The notes under the pieces are model-generated. The model did not search any database and was not told where the DNA came from. It saw only the letters and a list, made by a program, of their open reading frames with translations. A DNA stretch of 64,000 nt from Diphasiastrum complanatum (taxonomy: Eukaryota; Streptophyta; Lycopodiopsida; Lycopodiales; Lycopodiaceae). The stretch spans positions 44,641,054-44,705,053 of the forward strand of contig CM055109.1 of NCBI GenBank assembly GCA_029204225.1, read 5' to 3'. Of the stretch, positions 1-11,200 are shown piece after piece. The position numbers and the translations under genes were made by a program. The stretch's first letter is position 1; each line of letters opens with the position of its first letter.

Positions 1-1042
1 AATGCAACTATGCCACGAAACCATCTAAAAGAACTTGACTTTTTCTAAAATAAATCACTTGGGTTTGTCAATGCATACTAAAAAGGCAGGTGAAGTTATG
101 CATACTTGTGTTAGAAGTAGATGGAATGTAAATCACAGGAAAACAACATCCAAAAAGGAGACATCATAATAAAGGAGTTTAATGAGGGCAAATATTCAAC
201 AGTACTCTTTGCATCCACTAAGGTTAGGGAGAGGATATTTCACTTGTTGGTGCATCTAGAATGAACCACAACCATGTCAACCCTTACAAAAACTCTTTGA
301 TAGTCTCTGAACCATAACCATGTCGAAGCTTACAAAAATTTGTAAGTTGTTTTTTAAAATGCATGGCACAACAACGAATGGTCATTTATAACCTTGATTG
401 GAATATGCTTTAGCCACATTGTCAACAACATGATAAGAGTCCAGCTCTTCATAAGTAGGCAAACAATCCAATCTCTGGAGATTCATTCTACAAACCCATT
501 TGAGGATCAAGAAGATTGACTACTTTCAAGGTGCAACCATCTAGTGTATTGACTTTAAGTTAATGATCAAATCTAGGTCATCTATTCAACACGTATGACG
601 CTACACAGTTTAAAATTATGGCACATCAATCTTTCCTCGATAAGATTGATCTTTATTCATAGCAACCTCCCTTTTTATCAATCTTGGATTCAACAAGATG
701 ATCTTTGGGCCCAAAGAAGAATTGAATCTTGATGACCACAACTTGGTCAAAAGTAGGTCTTTAAGGGAGCGAAAAATATCAAATTGGATCTCATCTAATT
801 CACTATTCAAGTGAAAGCCATGCCCGAGTCCAAATCATTAATCAACTCGACCATCCAAGTCAGTAATGTTACAAAATTGACAAGCTTCACGCTTGCAATA
901 GTTTATAACTCTCTACATAATTGATCCATTCAATGAAAATTCTGTTGAACTTCCTATTGACTTTCTCTCCCCCATAAGCTAGTTAGTCAATAACAATACC
1001 TGCAAGGCTAAATAGTTCAAATATCACCCACTCAACATCCAT
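1..1042. other. Unassigned AT-rich sequence
   Basis: No coding similarity, LTR, PBS or structured repeat was recognised here. Short open frames, for example at 616-810 on the minus strand, have no recognisable motif. An in-frame stop a few codons before 1043 marks the upstream limit of the LINE ORF1 that follows. Confidence 0.5.
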
Positions 1043-1963
1043 ATGGTTGTACCTGCTTCAGGTGGAATCATCGCATCTGCATCTGGAATTGCATCTTCTA
1101 TTCCGGTTGCAATCCCTATTTCTCCGTCAGATCCTCTTCTCACTAATAGTGAATCCATTCTAGCCGACCCTTTGACCCTGAATACCCTAGAAGAGGAATC
1201 ACCTGTGCCTCCGGCCTTTATGATCTCCGTCATTCGTGCAGATCAGTTACGATCATATGAATATCTCAACGACCATCGAAAAACACTTCTTTCTCTTGAA
1301 GCTACAATCCAAGCTGTGCAATCTCACCTTCAGAGACCAGATTCGTCTATCGTAGATCTCAAGAAAGAAGTTACAACCATCAAAATTGAAGCTTCCTCTC
1401 ATTCGACTACGTCAGCTAAGATCCAACAGCTTGAAAGTCAAGTGGAACAACATCATACCGCTGTCCGATCCTGGGCAGATGTGCTTAAAGGTCCTAATAC
1501 TACTGTTCTATCACCTCCATGTTCTTTTATCTCGGCTACGTTCACCGAGAGCTGTTTGCGAGAGCAAAAGGCTCTTAATATCTGAGTCAGAGGTATTACG
1601 AACTCCCATGATGCTGTTGGTGAAGCGAAAAAGTTTCTTGACGAGAGTCTTCAACACCACCACAAGGATATGGATACTGCATGGCGACCTAAGAAAGACC
1701 CAGACACTCTTGTCATACGGTTTGCATCTGCAACTGGCCGTCATGAAGTGCTAGGGAAGAGATCTACATTGCGGGGCACTACGATATACTTGGATGAAGA
1801 CATTACTTTCATTCAGGTTCAAGAACGGAAAAAGGCAAAACAGGAGGCTATAACGAATGGAAAGCGGCTGATCTATAGGGATGGTATCATTCGCTTTATA
1901 GATATTAAACCTGTTGCTACTAATGAGATATCTGGGATTATTCAGAGTTACTGTGAGAGTTAG
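1043..1963 (+). pseudogene. LINE ORF1 protein, one internal stop
   Basis: The frame starts at ATG 1043 and runs to TAG 1961-1963, with a single TGA at 1583-1585. The region after the TGA stays in frame and aligns with the C-terminal domain of LINE-2 ORF1: both share a REQKA-NI block, LRGTTIY, DDLTYIQV/DEDITFIQV and a YRDG-R/I-RF end. A helical segment with heptad-like spacing precedes it (about residues 70-140). L1 ORF1 proteins are RNA-binding chaperones that coat the element RNA. The stop stands where LINE-2 has an arginine codon (AGG), so CGA to TGA is a plausible origin. Confidence 0.75.
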
Positions 1964-2162
1964 AGCACTGAAGAGATGCCAGTTGAATCTGTAAATGGTC
2001 TTCGTACCATATAATCCTGGACACTATCTCTTCTTAGTTAGATTGTTGTTCAGTTATGTTGGTTGATGGCACTACTCCGTCTTGAGTCCACTTTACCTAA
2101 TGTACTTGCTCGTCTTATACGCCTTTTGGCATGGAAAAGACGTTAATAAAGCTTCTTCTTCT

Positions 2163-2166
<4 letters not shown>

Positions 2167-2243
<77 letters not shown>
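2167..2243 (+). repeat. (CT)n microsatellite, tail of LINE-1
   Basis: About 38 CT units follow a short CTT-repeat transition directly after the LINE 3' signature. The same type of tail ends the other LINE copies, so it belongs to the element and is not an independent microsatellite. LINE-2 coding sequence starts within 5 bases of its end. Confidence 0.9.
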
Positions 2244-2245
<2 letters not shown>

Positions 2246-2247
2246 AG

Positions 2248-3535
2248 ATGGCTCCACGCGGATCTGGATCTGCTCCTCTTGTCTCTCGCGCCATCTCCTC
2301 ACTCCCCCCACGTCGGACCACCCGCTCCCCCCTCGCTATTGTCTCCTCCCCCTCCCTCGCTGAAATCGCTACTGACTCCTCCCCCTCCCTCGCTGAAATC
2401 GCTCCTGTCTCCTCCCCCTCCCTCGCTGAAAACATCCCCTCCCTCTCTGCCCCCTCCCTCGCTGGAAACAACAGTTCCTCCATCGCTGATGGAGACAGCT
2501 GCTCCATCGCTGCTGGAAACAGCGCCCCCCCCCCTCTTTGCAGACACTAATACCTCCCCTATCACTGCCCCCTCGCTGTCCTCAGACCTGCCATCGCTGC
2601 CTACAGATGGTGTGGCACCTTCTTCTTCCTCCTCTTCCTCTTCCCCACTCTCACTCTCTTCTTTATCCTCTGTGGTTCCTCCCTCTCTTTCATCTTCTTC
2701 TTCTTCTGCATCTTCCTCATCTCCATCAATCTCCCACCTTATTGCTCTGACCACTCCTACAGGCCTTCTTCCTATCCCTATTCCTCAAGAACCCACAGCT
2801 CCCCCATCTGCGGTACCCATCCCATACACTCCCTCCAAATCAACGGAACTATTCTCTTTCTGGGAAGCTGACCAAATGAAAGCCGATTTCCAGCTTTTGA
2901 AACATGAACTATCACAACTGAAAGGAATAGTGGTCTCCTTACTCAAAGAAAAAAATGTGCTGCAGTCCAAAGTCGCTTCATTAGAGCAGGTGATCAACAC
3001 TAAGCAGGTTGCAGCATCGGAATCAACCACCACCAAGATAAAGGAGCTTGAGAATAAAATAGAGCAGCATAAAGATTCATGGGCAGCAGTCTTGCAAAAA
3101 GGCACCAAACCTAGCGCCCCCATCTCTTCCGTCATCTCCGCCACCATTTCGGAAGAGAGGTGGAGGGAGCAAAAGGCCCACAACATCAGGGTTCGTAGGA
3201 TACCAGACACACAGGATGCCACTGCCGAGGCCACGAGATTTCTTGAGACCACCCTAGGACATATGACAGATGGGCTAGATACAGCTTGGAGGACCTTCAG
3301 AGATGCCGCTACGCTCATTATCCGTTTCACCTCTCTAGAGAGTCACCGAGACGCTCTGCGGTGCAGAGTTAAGCTTCGTGGCACCACTATCTATATGGAT
3401 GACGACCTCACATATATCCAGGTAGAGGAGAGGCGTAAGGCCTTTCAGGCAGCCCGTGAGTCTGGCAGACGAGTCATTTACCGAGATGGACGAGTGCGCT
3501 TTCTTGATAGTGCACCTAGCAGATCCCAGTGCTAG
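2248..3535 (+). pseudogene. LINE-2 ORF1 (RNA-binding protein), frameshifted
   Basis: From ATG 2248 the frame encodes a Pro/Ser-rich stretch with repeated PSLAEIA-type units. It reaches a run of ten C at 2525-2534, after which the open frame continues one base over, to TAG 3533-3535; one extra C in the run would explain this. The second part has a poly-Ser segment, a coiled coil at about 2860-3100 and the ORF1 C-terminal domain (REQKAHNIRVRRI, LRGTTIYMDDDLTYIQ). The second frame has no ATG of its own before the coiled coil, which supports ATG 2248 as the original start. Its probable role is coating LINE RNA. Confidence 0.78.
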
Positions 3536-6500
3536 GGATTTGGGGTGCCCGGGGGTGGGAGCACCTCGGGGCCCCATCCACACCACCTTCGGATTGGAGT
3601 GTGGAACTGTGCTGGCATACACTCATCTTCTACGGCAGGCGACCTTGTTGATTTCATTACAGGCAGGGATATATTATTCTTCATGGAGACACACGAGAGC
3701 CCAGAGCGAGGACTTCTTTCCTTTCTTGGATACAGATGGGATTCAGTATTCCGACGAGAGACTAGATCTGCTAGTGGACGTGGTTCAGGTGGGGTCGCCT
3801 GCTTGTACAGGGAGGCTCTTCACTCGAGTATTGACTTCATCCGACATGACGAGCAGGCCCGCTACACATGGACTCGCATCGTGGGTCAAAATATTGGCTC
3901 GGATAGAGATCTTTTTATTGCAGCATGTTACTTTCCACCAGAGTCCTTGTCTTTTGCTGAGGGTATTGGATCTCCATATCAGGACCTCTCACCAGATATT
4001 ATCAGATTTTCAGAGCGGGGGCATATTCTCCTCACAGGGGATTTTAATGCCCGGACATCTTCACGACAGACAGAGTTCTTCGACACCACTGATCAGCTAC
4101 GTGTTCGTGCCTTGGATAGTGATATGCTTGGAGTCACCAGGACCTCCGCGGATAGTTTTGGACCTACTACTTCATATGGTGAGCACTTATTGCAGTTTGG
4201 AGAGGCACATGAGCTAGCCATTTATAATGGCTTACCCTGCTGGCCACATTCAGATTGTTACACATGCCACCCTCACAGTGGAGGACATAGTGTCGTTGAC
4301 TATCTCATGGGGTCACCATCCTTTGTACCCACAGTTTCTGACTTCCACATCTTCCCCACCACCCTTTCTGATCACTCATTTCTCTCCTTCGATATCGGCC
4401 ACCTCCCACCCACTCACCCATCTACACTACCCACGCTTACCCGAGCACCCACGTACACATTTGATCCCACTTACATGCCGCTATACCGACAGTCCTTAGC
4501 TGCACTCTTACACTCCTTTCCTCATGATAGTCCAGTCAACACCCAGGCGGATTTCCTCACCACCTCTCTCCACACGGCCGCATCATTAACCCTCCCCACA
4601 AAACCCCACCCCAGAAAGACCCGACGCACACCTCGAACACTACAGCCTCCTTGGTACGATACTGAGTGCCGCTCTCTCCATCAGTCAGTAACCCACTCAC
4701 GCATCCATGCCCCACATCTGCTTCGATCTTCCCGACGTTCCTACCGTCGTGCTCTCCGCCGTAAGAAATGCTCCCATGATGATTCTGAAGGGAAACGTCT
4801 CATTGACCTTCTTTTCAGCTCTTCTTCGGGTGCTTTCTGGCGCGAGTTCATTCCTCGCTCTCCACCACCTCTCTTGGAAGACCTCCGCATATGGACTGAT
4901 TATGCTACTAGCCTGTACACGGTTCCTACCGACTCACCTATCGCCATATCTCCACGGCCACCTGCGTTCTCCTTTTTCACATCTGACATGGTACTTGCGG
5001 CCATTAAGAAGTTGAAGTCCCACAAAGCCAGAGATATCGAAGACCTTGAATCTGAGCTCCTTTCCCATGCCTCTGACTTACTCGCTCCCATTATAGCCAC
5101 CCTTCTTAACTCTGCAGTTGTCTCTGGCTTTCCGTCTCCTTGGTGCACTAACATTATCCACCCCATCCATAAGAATGGTGACCCCATGATTCCGAGTAAC
5201 TACCGCACCATCATGATCGGACATGTCTTGGCTAAATTATATGGTACTATACTGCAGTCTGTTGTGAGATCAGAGGCGGAGACTAGGAGACTACATGCCA
5301 TGGGTCAGGCTGGTTTCAGAGCACATTATTCCACGACAGATCACATCTTCACATTGCGAGCCTTGATTGAGGAGGCTAAGCACAGGAGAGAGAGGTTTTA
5401 CTGTTGTTTTGTGGACTTCAGGAAAGCCTTTGATTCTGTTCCTCGTTCATTGCTCATCTAGAGACTCCGAGACCTCGGCTTCTCCACCGACATTGTTCTT
5501 GCTGTGATGGCACTTTATGAGCGTGTCCTTGGTTGTCTCCGGCATAGCAGTGGCATATCTGAGCACATCTGGAGCACTATTGGGGTGAAGCAGGGTTGTT
5601 CCCTCTCACCAGTCCTCTTTGGCTTGTATATTGATGAGTTGGAGAGAGTCATTACACAGGGTGGCGGTATTGGCTGCAAGCTTGGTGACATCTTGATTGC
5701 TATCCTCCTTCATGCTGATGATGTGGTGTTGGTCTCACCGACCAGAGAGGGCCTACAGCGACAGTTGGATTGCTTGCATGAGTTTTGCACCAGATGGGGC
5801 CTAGGGGTGAACATTGGGAAGACCAAGGTTATGGTCTTCAACACTTCGAGGGCATTCATGCAGCGACAGGAGCTTACTTTGGGCGGACAGATTCTAGAGG
5901 TGGTCCCTTCCTACACATACTTGGGGCTCCTTTTCTCAGGTCCTACTTTTAGCATGAGACAGGCCGCTACCACTCGACTAGGGAAAGGACATGCCTCCCT
6001 TGTTCAGCTAGAGCGATTTTGTTTCCACAAGTCCATCCAGGATGCTCGCAGTAAGTGTCACCTCTTCGATACCATTGTTACCCCCATGGCTTTATATGCG
6101 GCAGAGACATGGTATGTAGGTCTTCCTTCTTCACACTGGGCCAGTCTCTCACGATTACAGACCACCATGCTAGCTCGGTTGATTCGAGCGAAGCCTTCTG
6201 TTCTCCATGAGATTCTCCTGGCCGAGTTTGCAGTTCCACCTATACAGATCGAGGCAGTTCTTCAGCTTATCACCTATATACAGAGGATACAGGCGCTACC
6301 AGAGATAGACAGGCGATACATATAGGTTGCACTATCCTCCTCACAACGTCTTCATGATCAGGGCTACAGGCTATCATGGTTCTCTCAGGCCTCTCACCTC
6401 CTACTTGTATCATTTGGCATCTCCATCACAGAGCTCTCCTCCAGCACACATCAGTATATCAAACGCTTCCTTTATCGCACATATCTAGAGCGGACTTGGC

Positions 6501-7243
6501 GTAACCAGTTAGGGGTTAAGCCAGCTTTCTATCGGACTCATTTCTTGGAGCTAGATGCATCAGGGACCCCGGTCATGCCACGCTACTTGGACTCGGGATT
6601 GTCACATTGCCTCAGATTCACATTGGGGCAGCTCAGGGTGTCCTCTCATCAGCTAGCTATTGAGATTGGGAGGTTCCACGGTATTCCCAGAGAGGAGCGG
6701 ATTTGCCAGTTCTGCTCCCTAGGGGAGGTGGAGTCCGAGGAGCACTTTATATTTCGGTGCCCTGTATATTATGAGATAAGAGGACGATATCACTGCCTGT
6801 TCCGAGAGATGCCTACCACTCTGCGATCTCTCATAGCTTATGAGGACCCACGGTGTGTCGCTCTCATGGTACACGAGATGTCCAGACTACGGAGAGATCT
6901 ATACGAGACACCCCAACATTTTACCTCACAGCCATTGATTACTTCATTCTTTACTAGACGAAGATCGCATGATTTAGTACCTGAGGATGAGGATTATGAT
7001 GAGGATGACGACGAGGATGTTGGCCGCTCTCATGCTCATAGAGATCAGAGACAGTGTACCTCTCACCATCAGGATACCACTTGGATTACTAGACATTCTA
7101 CGCAGGGGCGTACTACTACTACTATCACACATACACGTGCTCATACTCACAGACGCCGCCGACAGACTCCAGTGCTTTCCCATACTGTGGCTCGCATTAC
7201 ATCTTTTTACAGCAGCAGCACAGCAGATGCAGCACAACCTTGA
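3536..7243 (+). pseudogene. LINE-2 ORF2: endonuclease / reverse transcriptase, two in-frame TAG
   Basis: One frame of about 1,230 codons is interrupted only by TAG at 5459-5461 and 6323-6325. At the N-terminus is an APE-type endonuclease: GVWNCA (about 3596), METHES (about 3684), GDFNA (about 4039) and DHSF (about 4369). The reverse transcriptase spans about 5120-6000 with [20 protein letters not shown] and the catalytic HADD at 5711-5722. A C-terminal zinc motif (CQFC...H...C) lies near 6700-6765, followed by an acidic then Arg/His-rich tail. LINE-3 has Gln codons at both stop positions (CAA and CAG), so the stops are probably C-to-T changes. No ATG precedes the endonuclease motif, and the frame is the same as that of ORF1. 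Confidence 0.88.
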
Positions 7244-7400
7244 CATCTTACCCGAGACACATATGATTATTATTATGCACATTCTCGCATACGTGTCTAT
7301 TTTAGGTTGCACTAGATGTTTTTCTTTATTACAGTTTGGAGACGTTGTTTATACGCTCCCATGGTTACCACATACATGACATGTACTTCATTAGTCTTAT

Positions 7401-7440
7401 ATGCCTTTTGGCATGGGAAAGACATTAATAAAGCTTTCTT
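7401..7440 (+). promoter_or_regulatory. Conserved LINE 3' hairpin plus AATAAA
   Basis: A stem-loop ATGCC-TTTT-GGCAT (7401-7414) is followed by a short A-rich linker and AATAAAGC just before the CT-rich tail. The same signature occurs at 2119-2152, at 32499-32536 (minus) and at 57145-57177 (minus). In several LINE families a 3' RNA hairpin is the recognition site for the reverse transcriptase; that role here is inference. Confidence 0.65.
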
Positions 7441-7444
7441 TCTT

Positions 7445-7447
<3 letters not shown>

Positions 7448-7497
<50 letters not shown>
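7448..7497 (+). repeat. (CT)n tail of LINE-2
   Basis: A CTTT-rich transition leads into about 24 CT units that end the element. The sequence after it (from 7498) shows no LINE similarity. Confidence 0.88.
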
Positions 7498-7499
<2 letters not shown>

Positions 7500-8172
7500 G
7501 GGTTTGCTGGCCCTCACGGCCCTGTTATCCCTTTTTTAATTTTTATTTTCAGTGATTCGTTGCATCAATTTGCGATTGCCAGTGAATCACGATTCGCTGC
7601 AACTATGTTTTGTGGTTTCGGAACCATCTGTTTCAGAATGATGGTTCTGCAACGCTGGGTCCCAGAACGTGGCTCTGGTGCCTAAGATTTTACTAGACTC
7701 TAGACATGTAAGTGCTAATTTTGAATCTTTTTATTTGTTATTGGCGGGGTGAAGATTTTAGTTAGCAAGTAGGGATCATTGTTCATGCATCCTACTTTTG
7801 AGATGGTCGCCTTTGAGGCTTTGTAACAGAAAGTTGATGGTGTCATTGAATGAGTGCTTGAATGGATGAACTCCTCTACATCCACTTAAGTCAAGGTTTT
7901 GATGCTTCAAGTATCCAAAGGTAACTTGCTAGCCACCCAGCAGTGGTTGACAAGAAAGAATTTTGGTAGCACAGAGTTGTGTCAATATTATCTTGTGCAT
8001 TGATGGATTTGCTCATTTACTGTTAAACCATATTCTAAAGCAGTTCTTAAGGTTGCTATGGATGTCTCTTGGAAAAAGTTATTCTCTATTTTCGTCCTTC
8101 AACTTTATGAGCACATGCCTAATGCAATTTTGTGGTCTTTCCTAAGAGCATGCCATTGACACAGTGTCACAG
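7498..8172. other. Unassigned sequence upstream of first RFT1 exon
   Basis: No gene or element was recognised. It should contain the 3' part of an upstream RFT1 intron, ending in CACAG at 8168-8172. An alternative AG acceptor lies 8 bases earlier, at 8163-8164. I looked for the short N-terminal coding segment expected in RFT1 and could not identify it. Confidence 0.4.
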
Positions 8173-8244
8173 GTAACATCACGGTTGCTTTCTTTCTTGC
8201 TAAATGTGTTGGTGACAAGGCAAGTGTCTCCAGAAGAGTTTGGG
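8173..8244 (+). CDS. RFT1: RFT1 exon (earliest one identified)
   Basis: It encodes 24 residues beginning [11 protein letters not shown] and ending RQVSPEEFG, matching the first membrane segment and following loop of RFT1. The donor GTGAGC starts at 8245, in phase 0. The acceptor could be AG 8171-8172 or AG 8163-8164; an in-frame TAA just upstream rules out a much longer exon. Confidence 0.82.
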
Positions 8245-11200
8245 GTGAGCTTCTCAACTTTATGTTACAACTTCTTGAATGAAAATGAACTTTTTCAAAG
8301 AAGATTCAATAAAAAGACTCATAAATCTCTGAAATGAAATTGGCTGAAGCTATAAATCGTCGTGTATATGTTGGTCCAAATCAATAAGGAGATTTGAAAT
8401 TGTTTTTAATTGTGGAAATAGGACTTTGCTTGACATGAGGGAGTAGAGGGGGAGCAAGCATTTATACTCACATATATATGGGAGCTAGCATTAATACTCA
8501 CCTATATATCATAGTAGTTTGACAACCATTATTTTGATCCTTAACACTTAGCCACGTAACGAACTAAGAAGCCAGTGGGATTTGAGTATGGTTTGATCAG
8601 ATTGTCTTTTTTAATCCTGTGCACGGTTGGAGCAGTTTGATACGCTGGGGCATAAAAAGAGAAGGTTGTTTTGAGCAGATGCAGTCATGCCTTGTATCAA
8701 TTTTGTGGTAGCTCCTTTCACCTGGAGACTCCTCTATCTGCAATGACATTGCAGCCCTTTGTGTTGGGAGAGGGATTTTGACAGGCATAGTAGGTGGCAT
8801 GAGGGATGAAAATGAAATAGAAATTTGATTCCTTTCAAAATTCAGAAGCAAGATAAATTGCTATGATGGAAGAGGTGATTTGTTGTTATTTTCTAGAAGT
8901 TGAAGGTCAGAGATGATACATAAAATATTTAGGTGGAAAGATTAATTTCTTGATGTTATGTCAACACTTCTTCCATCTACTCATGCTATGTATTTTGCAG
9001 TATTTTGCAGTGCAATTTCACCTCCTCACAACAACAATCCTCTTCATCAGTCGTGAAGGTTTTCGCCGTGGATGTCTTAGAAGCAACAACATGTATGTTA
9101 CTAACTTCAGCCTGTACAGTTTCTATTGCGTTGAGGGAAAGCCATTTGTTATACAGTATGAATGGCTTGAGCAACTTGCAGAAGTACTTATGAGTTAATA
9201 TGCTATTAATCGGTGCAATGTAGGCATACCATTGATGACATGAAGCTTCATGTTTATCTAATCTTTCTCAACATTAGCCTCTAGGTTGTCTTCTTCAGAA
9301 CCAATGTGAACTTGTTCTCACATACCTTCTCCTGTATGAGGAACTTAAGCTAGCGGACATTCACAAATTCAATATTAAAATTTATATACAGTCTGAAAGT
9401 ACAAAAATCCTTACTTTAGGCTTTGAATCAAAAGTCTTTTTATTCTTCTCTAGTGTTCTAGTACTTGCAGTAACCTTGCAACAAATGTGATACTAGTTAG
9501 AATCAGAAGTGTGCTCAAGATGATAGAAACATACATTACTTTGCCAAATAATGCACAAGATCGTTAACTAGTTGTGGCATTGTTAAATTCACGCTTGGAG
9601 TTATCTTCTCAAGGGGCAGGCCCTTTTGGAACATTTAAGGAGTTCTTGGGCTCTTTCTTTCCCAATGCCGAATGCCCAATTAAATATCGCGGAATAAGAC
9701 CAGTAGACGAATCTTTAGCGGACTTGGAGATTTCGAATATCGAAAGTGCTGCACTCTCTAGCACCTAAGCTCATCAACGCAAGTTGATCTATTTGTAGAA
9801 TGAAACTCCTCCCATTTATAGGTTGCCCTTATAAGCCCTCTACTTGCCTTTCCAGTCCTGGGACACACAGTCTGTCAATAGCAGACCATTAACCGGCTCT
9901 CCATGCCTTGCCCTATCATGTCTCAGTGATCACTAGACCACCTCATATTGTTTTTAACAAGCGTTGGTCATGGTCCAAATTGTTTACAGACATGACGACT
10001 GGGTGCTTGATGGTAATTAGTACCCCACTTGGCTAATTGATATTGTGCGGAGACACTGGTCAGATCTGGTGGCACACTCAACCTCTACTGATGGGGGATG
10101 TTTGGTCTGGTTATCGGTTATGATTGCTCTTGTTGGTCATCTGGTCCGCTTGGCAACTGGTACAACTGGGGCTATGCATGGTACTGGGCCCTAGCAGAAA
10201 GAAATAGAAGTTTTGGCTTGTTCTCAAGCTATTGCCGCATTTGCATAAATTGCATAGATATTACTATGCATGTGTTTCAAGATGATGTTAGAATTAATGG
10301 TTAATTAATTAATTGTAGAGGCCAGCTTGCAAGCTAGTTCAAAGGCCTATTCCTATTTTTAGTATAAGTCAAAGTCTAAGTTTGGCTAGGTACCCAAGAT
10401 AGTACCAATTTTGCTAGAATAGTATAGAATATTATGATTATGCTAACATAGATTGCTATTCTTGAGACTTAGTAATTAGCATAACTGCTTTTACCAAATG
10501 GTATAGTAGGCAAATAGCTTTTGCCTTAAAGCATGTCCAGTCTCTTGAAGAGCAAATGGGGGCCCTCATTCAGGTGGAATCAATTTAGATCAATTAAGTT
10601 CATTGTTCTTGTGATTCCTCTTCGTCCTCTTGAGTTTGGTTATTTTGTGGGTACTAATAAGATTAGTTTACTCCGGTTTTGAGAATCATGGAGATTCTAT
10701 CATGGTATCAGAGCAGGGTTCCTAAGATCGGGATCTACGGAAGAAGTTATAGGTGCGGGTCACAGTTGGTGCAGGTTCTTCTGAGGGCGGCAACAGCTGG
10801 TACAGGTTCATTTGAGGGCGGCACATCTGGTGCATGTCACATAGCTACAGGTTACAGCAGGTGCAGGTAGCATCTGAGGGCGGCAGCAGCTGAGGACAGT
10901 TATTATCTGAGGCAGTGACCAGACAGATCCAGAGTAGTACCTGAGGCAGCAAAGACCAGGACAGGTGCTAACTGGATAGGCAGTGAGCTGATTTCTACAG
11001 GTAGGAAGAACTGAGGAAGGCAGTATCTGGGACAAGCAGAGACCAGATAGGCAAGATCTGGACAGGTGATATCCAAGGCAGGCAATTATTGGACAGGTAG
11101 TTGTCCTCAAAAATTGTTGCATGCAATTATATTCTTAGTGGAAAGCCCATCATTTTTGTACGACAACGATGGGGAGCCTTCATGAATCTGTTCTTCCGGA

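Larger units (their letters stand above)
1043..2243 (+). mobile_element. LINE-1: ORF1-only LINE copy with (CT)n tail
   Basis: The unit has an L1-type ORF1 (1043-1963), about 120 bp of untranslated sequence, the 3' signature shared with the other LINE copies (GCC-TTTT-GGC hairpin at 2119-2132, AATAAA at 2145-2150) and a (CT)n tail. No endonuclease or reverse transcriptase sequence lies between ORF1 and the 3' end, so it is either an internal deletion or a non-autonomous ORF1-only family comparable to mammalian HAL1. Its ORF1 differs substantially from that of LINE-2, so it is not simply a recent deletion of that copy. The 5' boundary is uncertain. Confidence 0.7.
2244..7497 (+). mobile_element. 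LINE-2: near-full-length L1-like LINE
   Basis: The order is ORF1 (2248-3535), ORF2 (to 7243) with endonuclease, reverse transcriptase and C-terminal Cys/His domain, a 3' UTR with the family hairpin (7401-7414) and AATAAA (7427-7432), and a (CT)n tail. There is essentially no 5' UTR: ATG 2248 abuts the tail of LINE-1. Visible lesions are few: a one-base shift in a C10 run in ORF1 and two in-frame TAG codons in ORF2. It lies upstream of the first RFT1 exon I can identify, so it may sit in an earlier intron or outside the gene. Confidence 0.88.

Noticed and set aside
2082-2550. Poly-Leu/Ser and poly-Arg/Glu open frames across the (CT)n tract, and the similar ones at 7316-7685 and 32203-32652
   Set aside because: They are simple translations of CT/GA microsatellites and carry no protein signal.
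2279-3535. ORF1 of LINE-2 starting at 2279
   Set aside because: The codon at 2279 is TTG. A plant initiation at ATG 2248 with a frameshift at the C10 run explains the sequence better.
9574-9768. 64-codon open frame in the RFT1 intron
   Set aside because: It reads protein-like in places ([15 protein letters not shown]) but has no family I recognise, no splice context and no neighbours.
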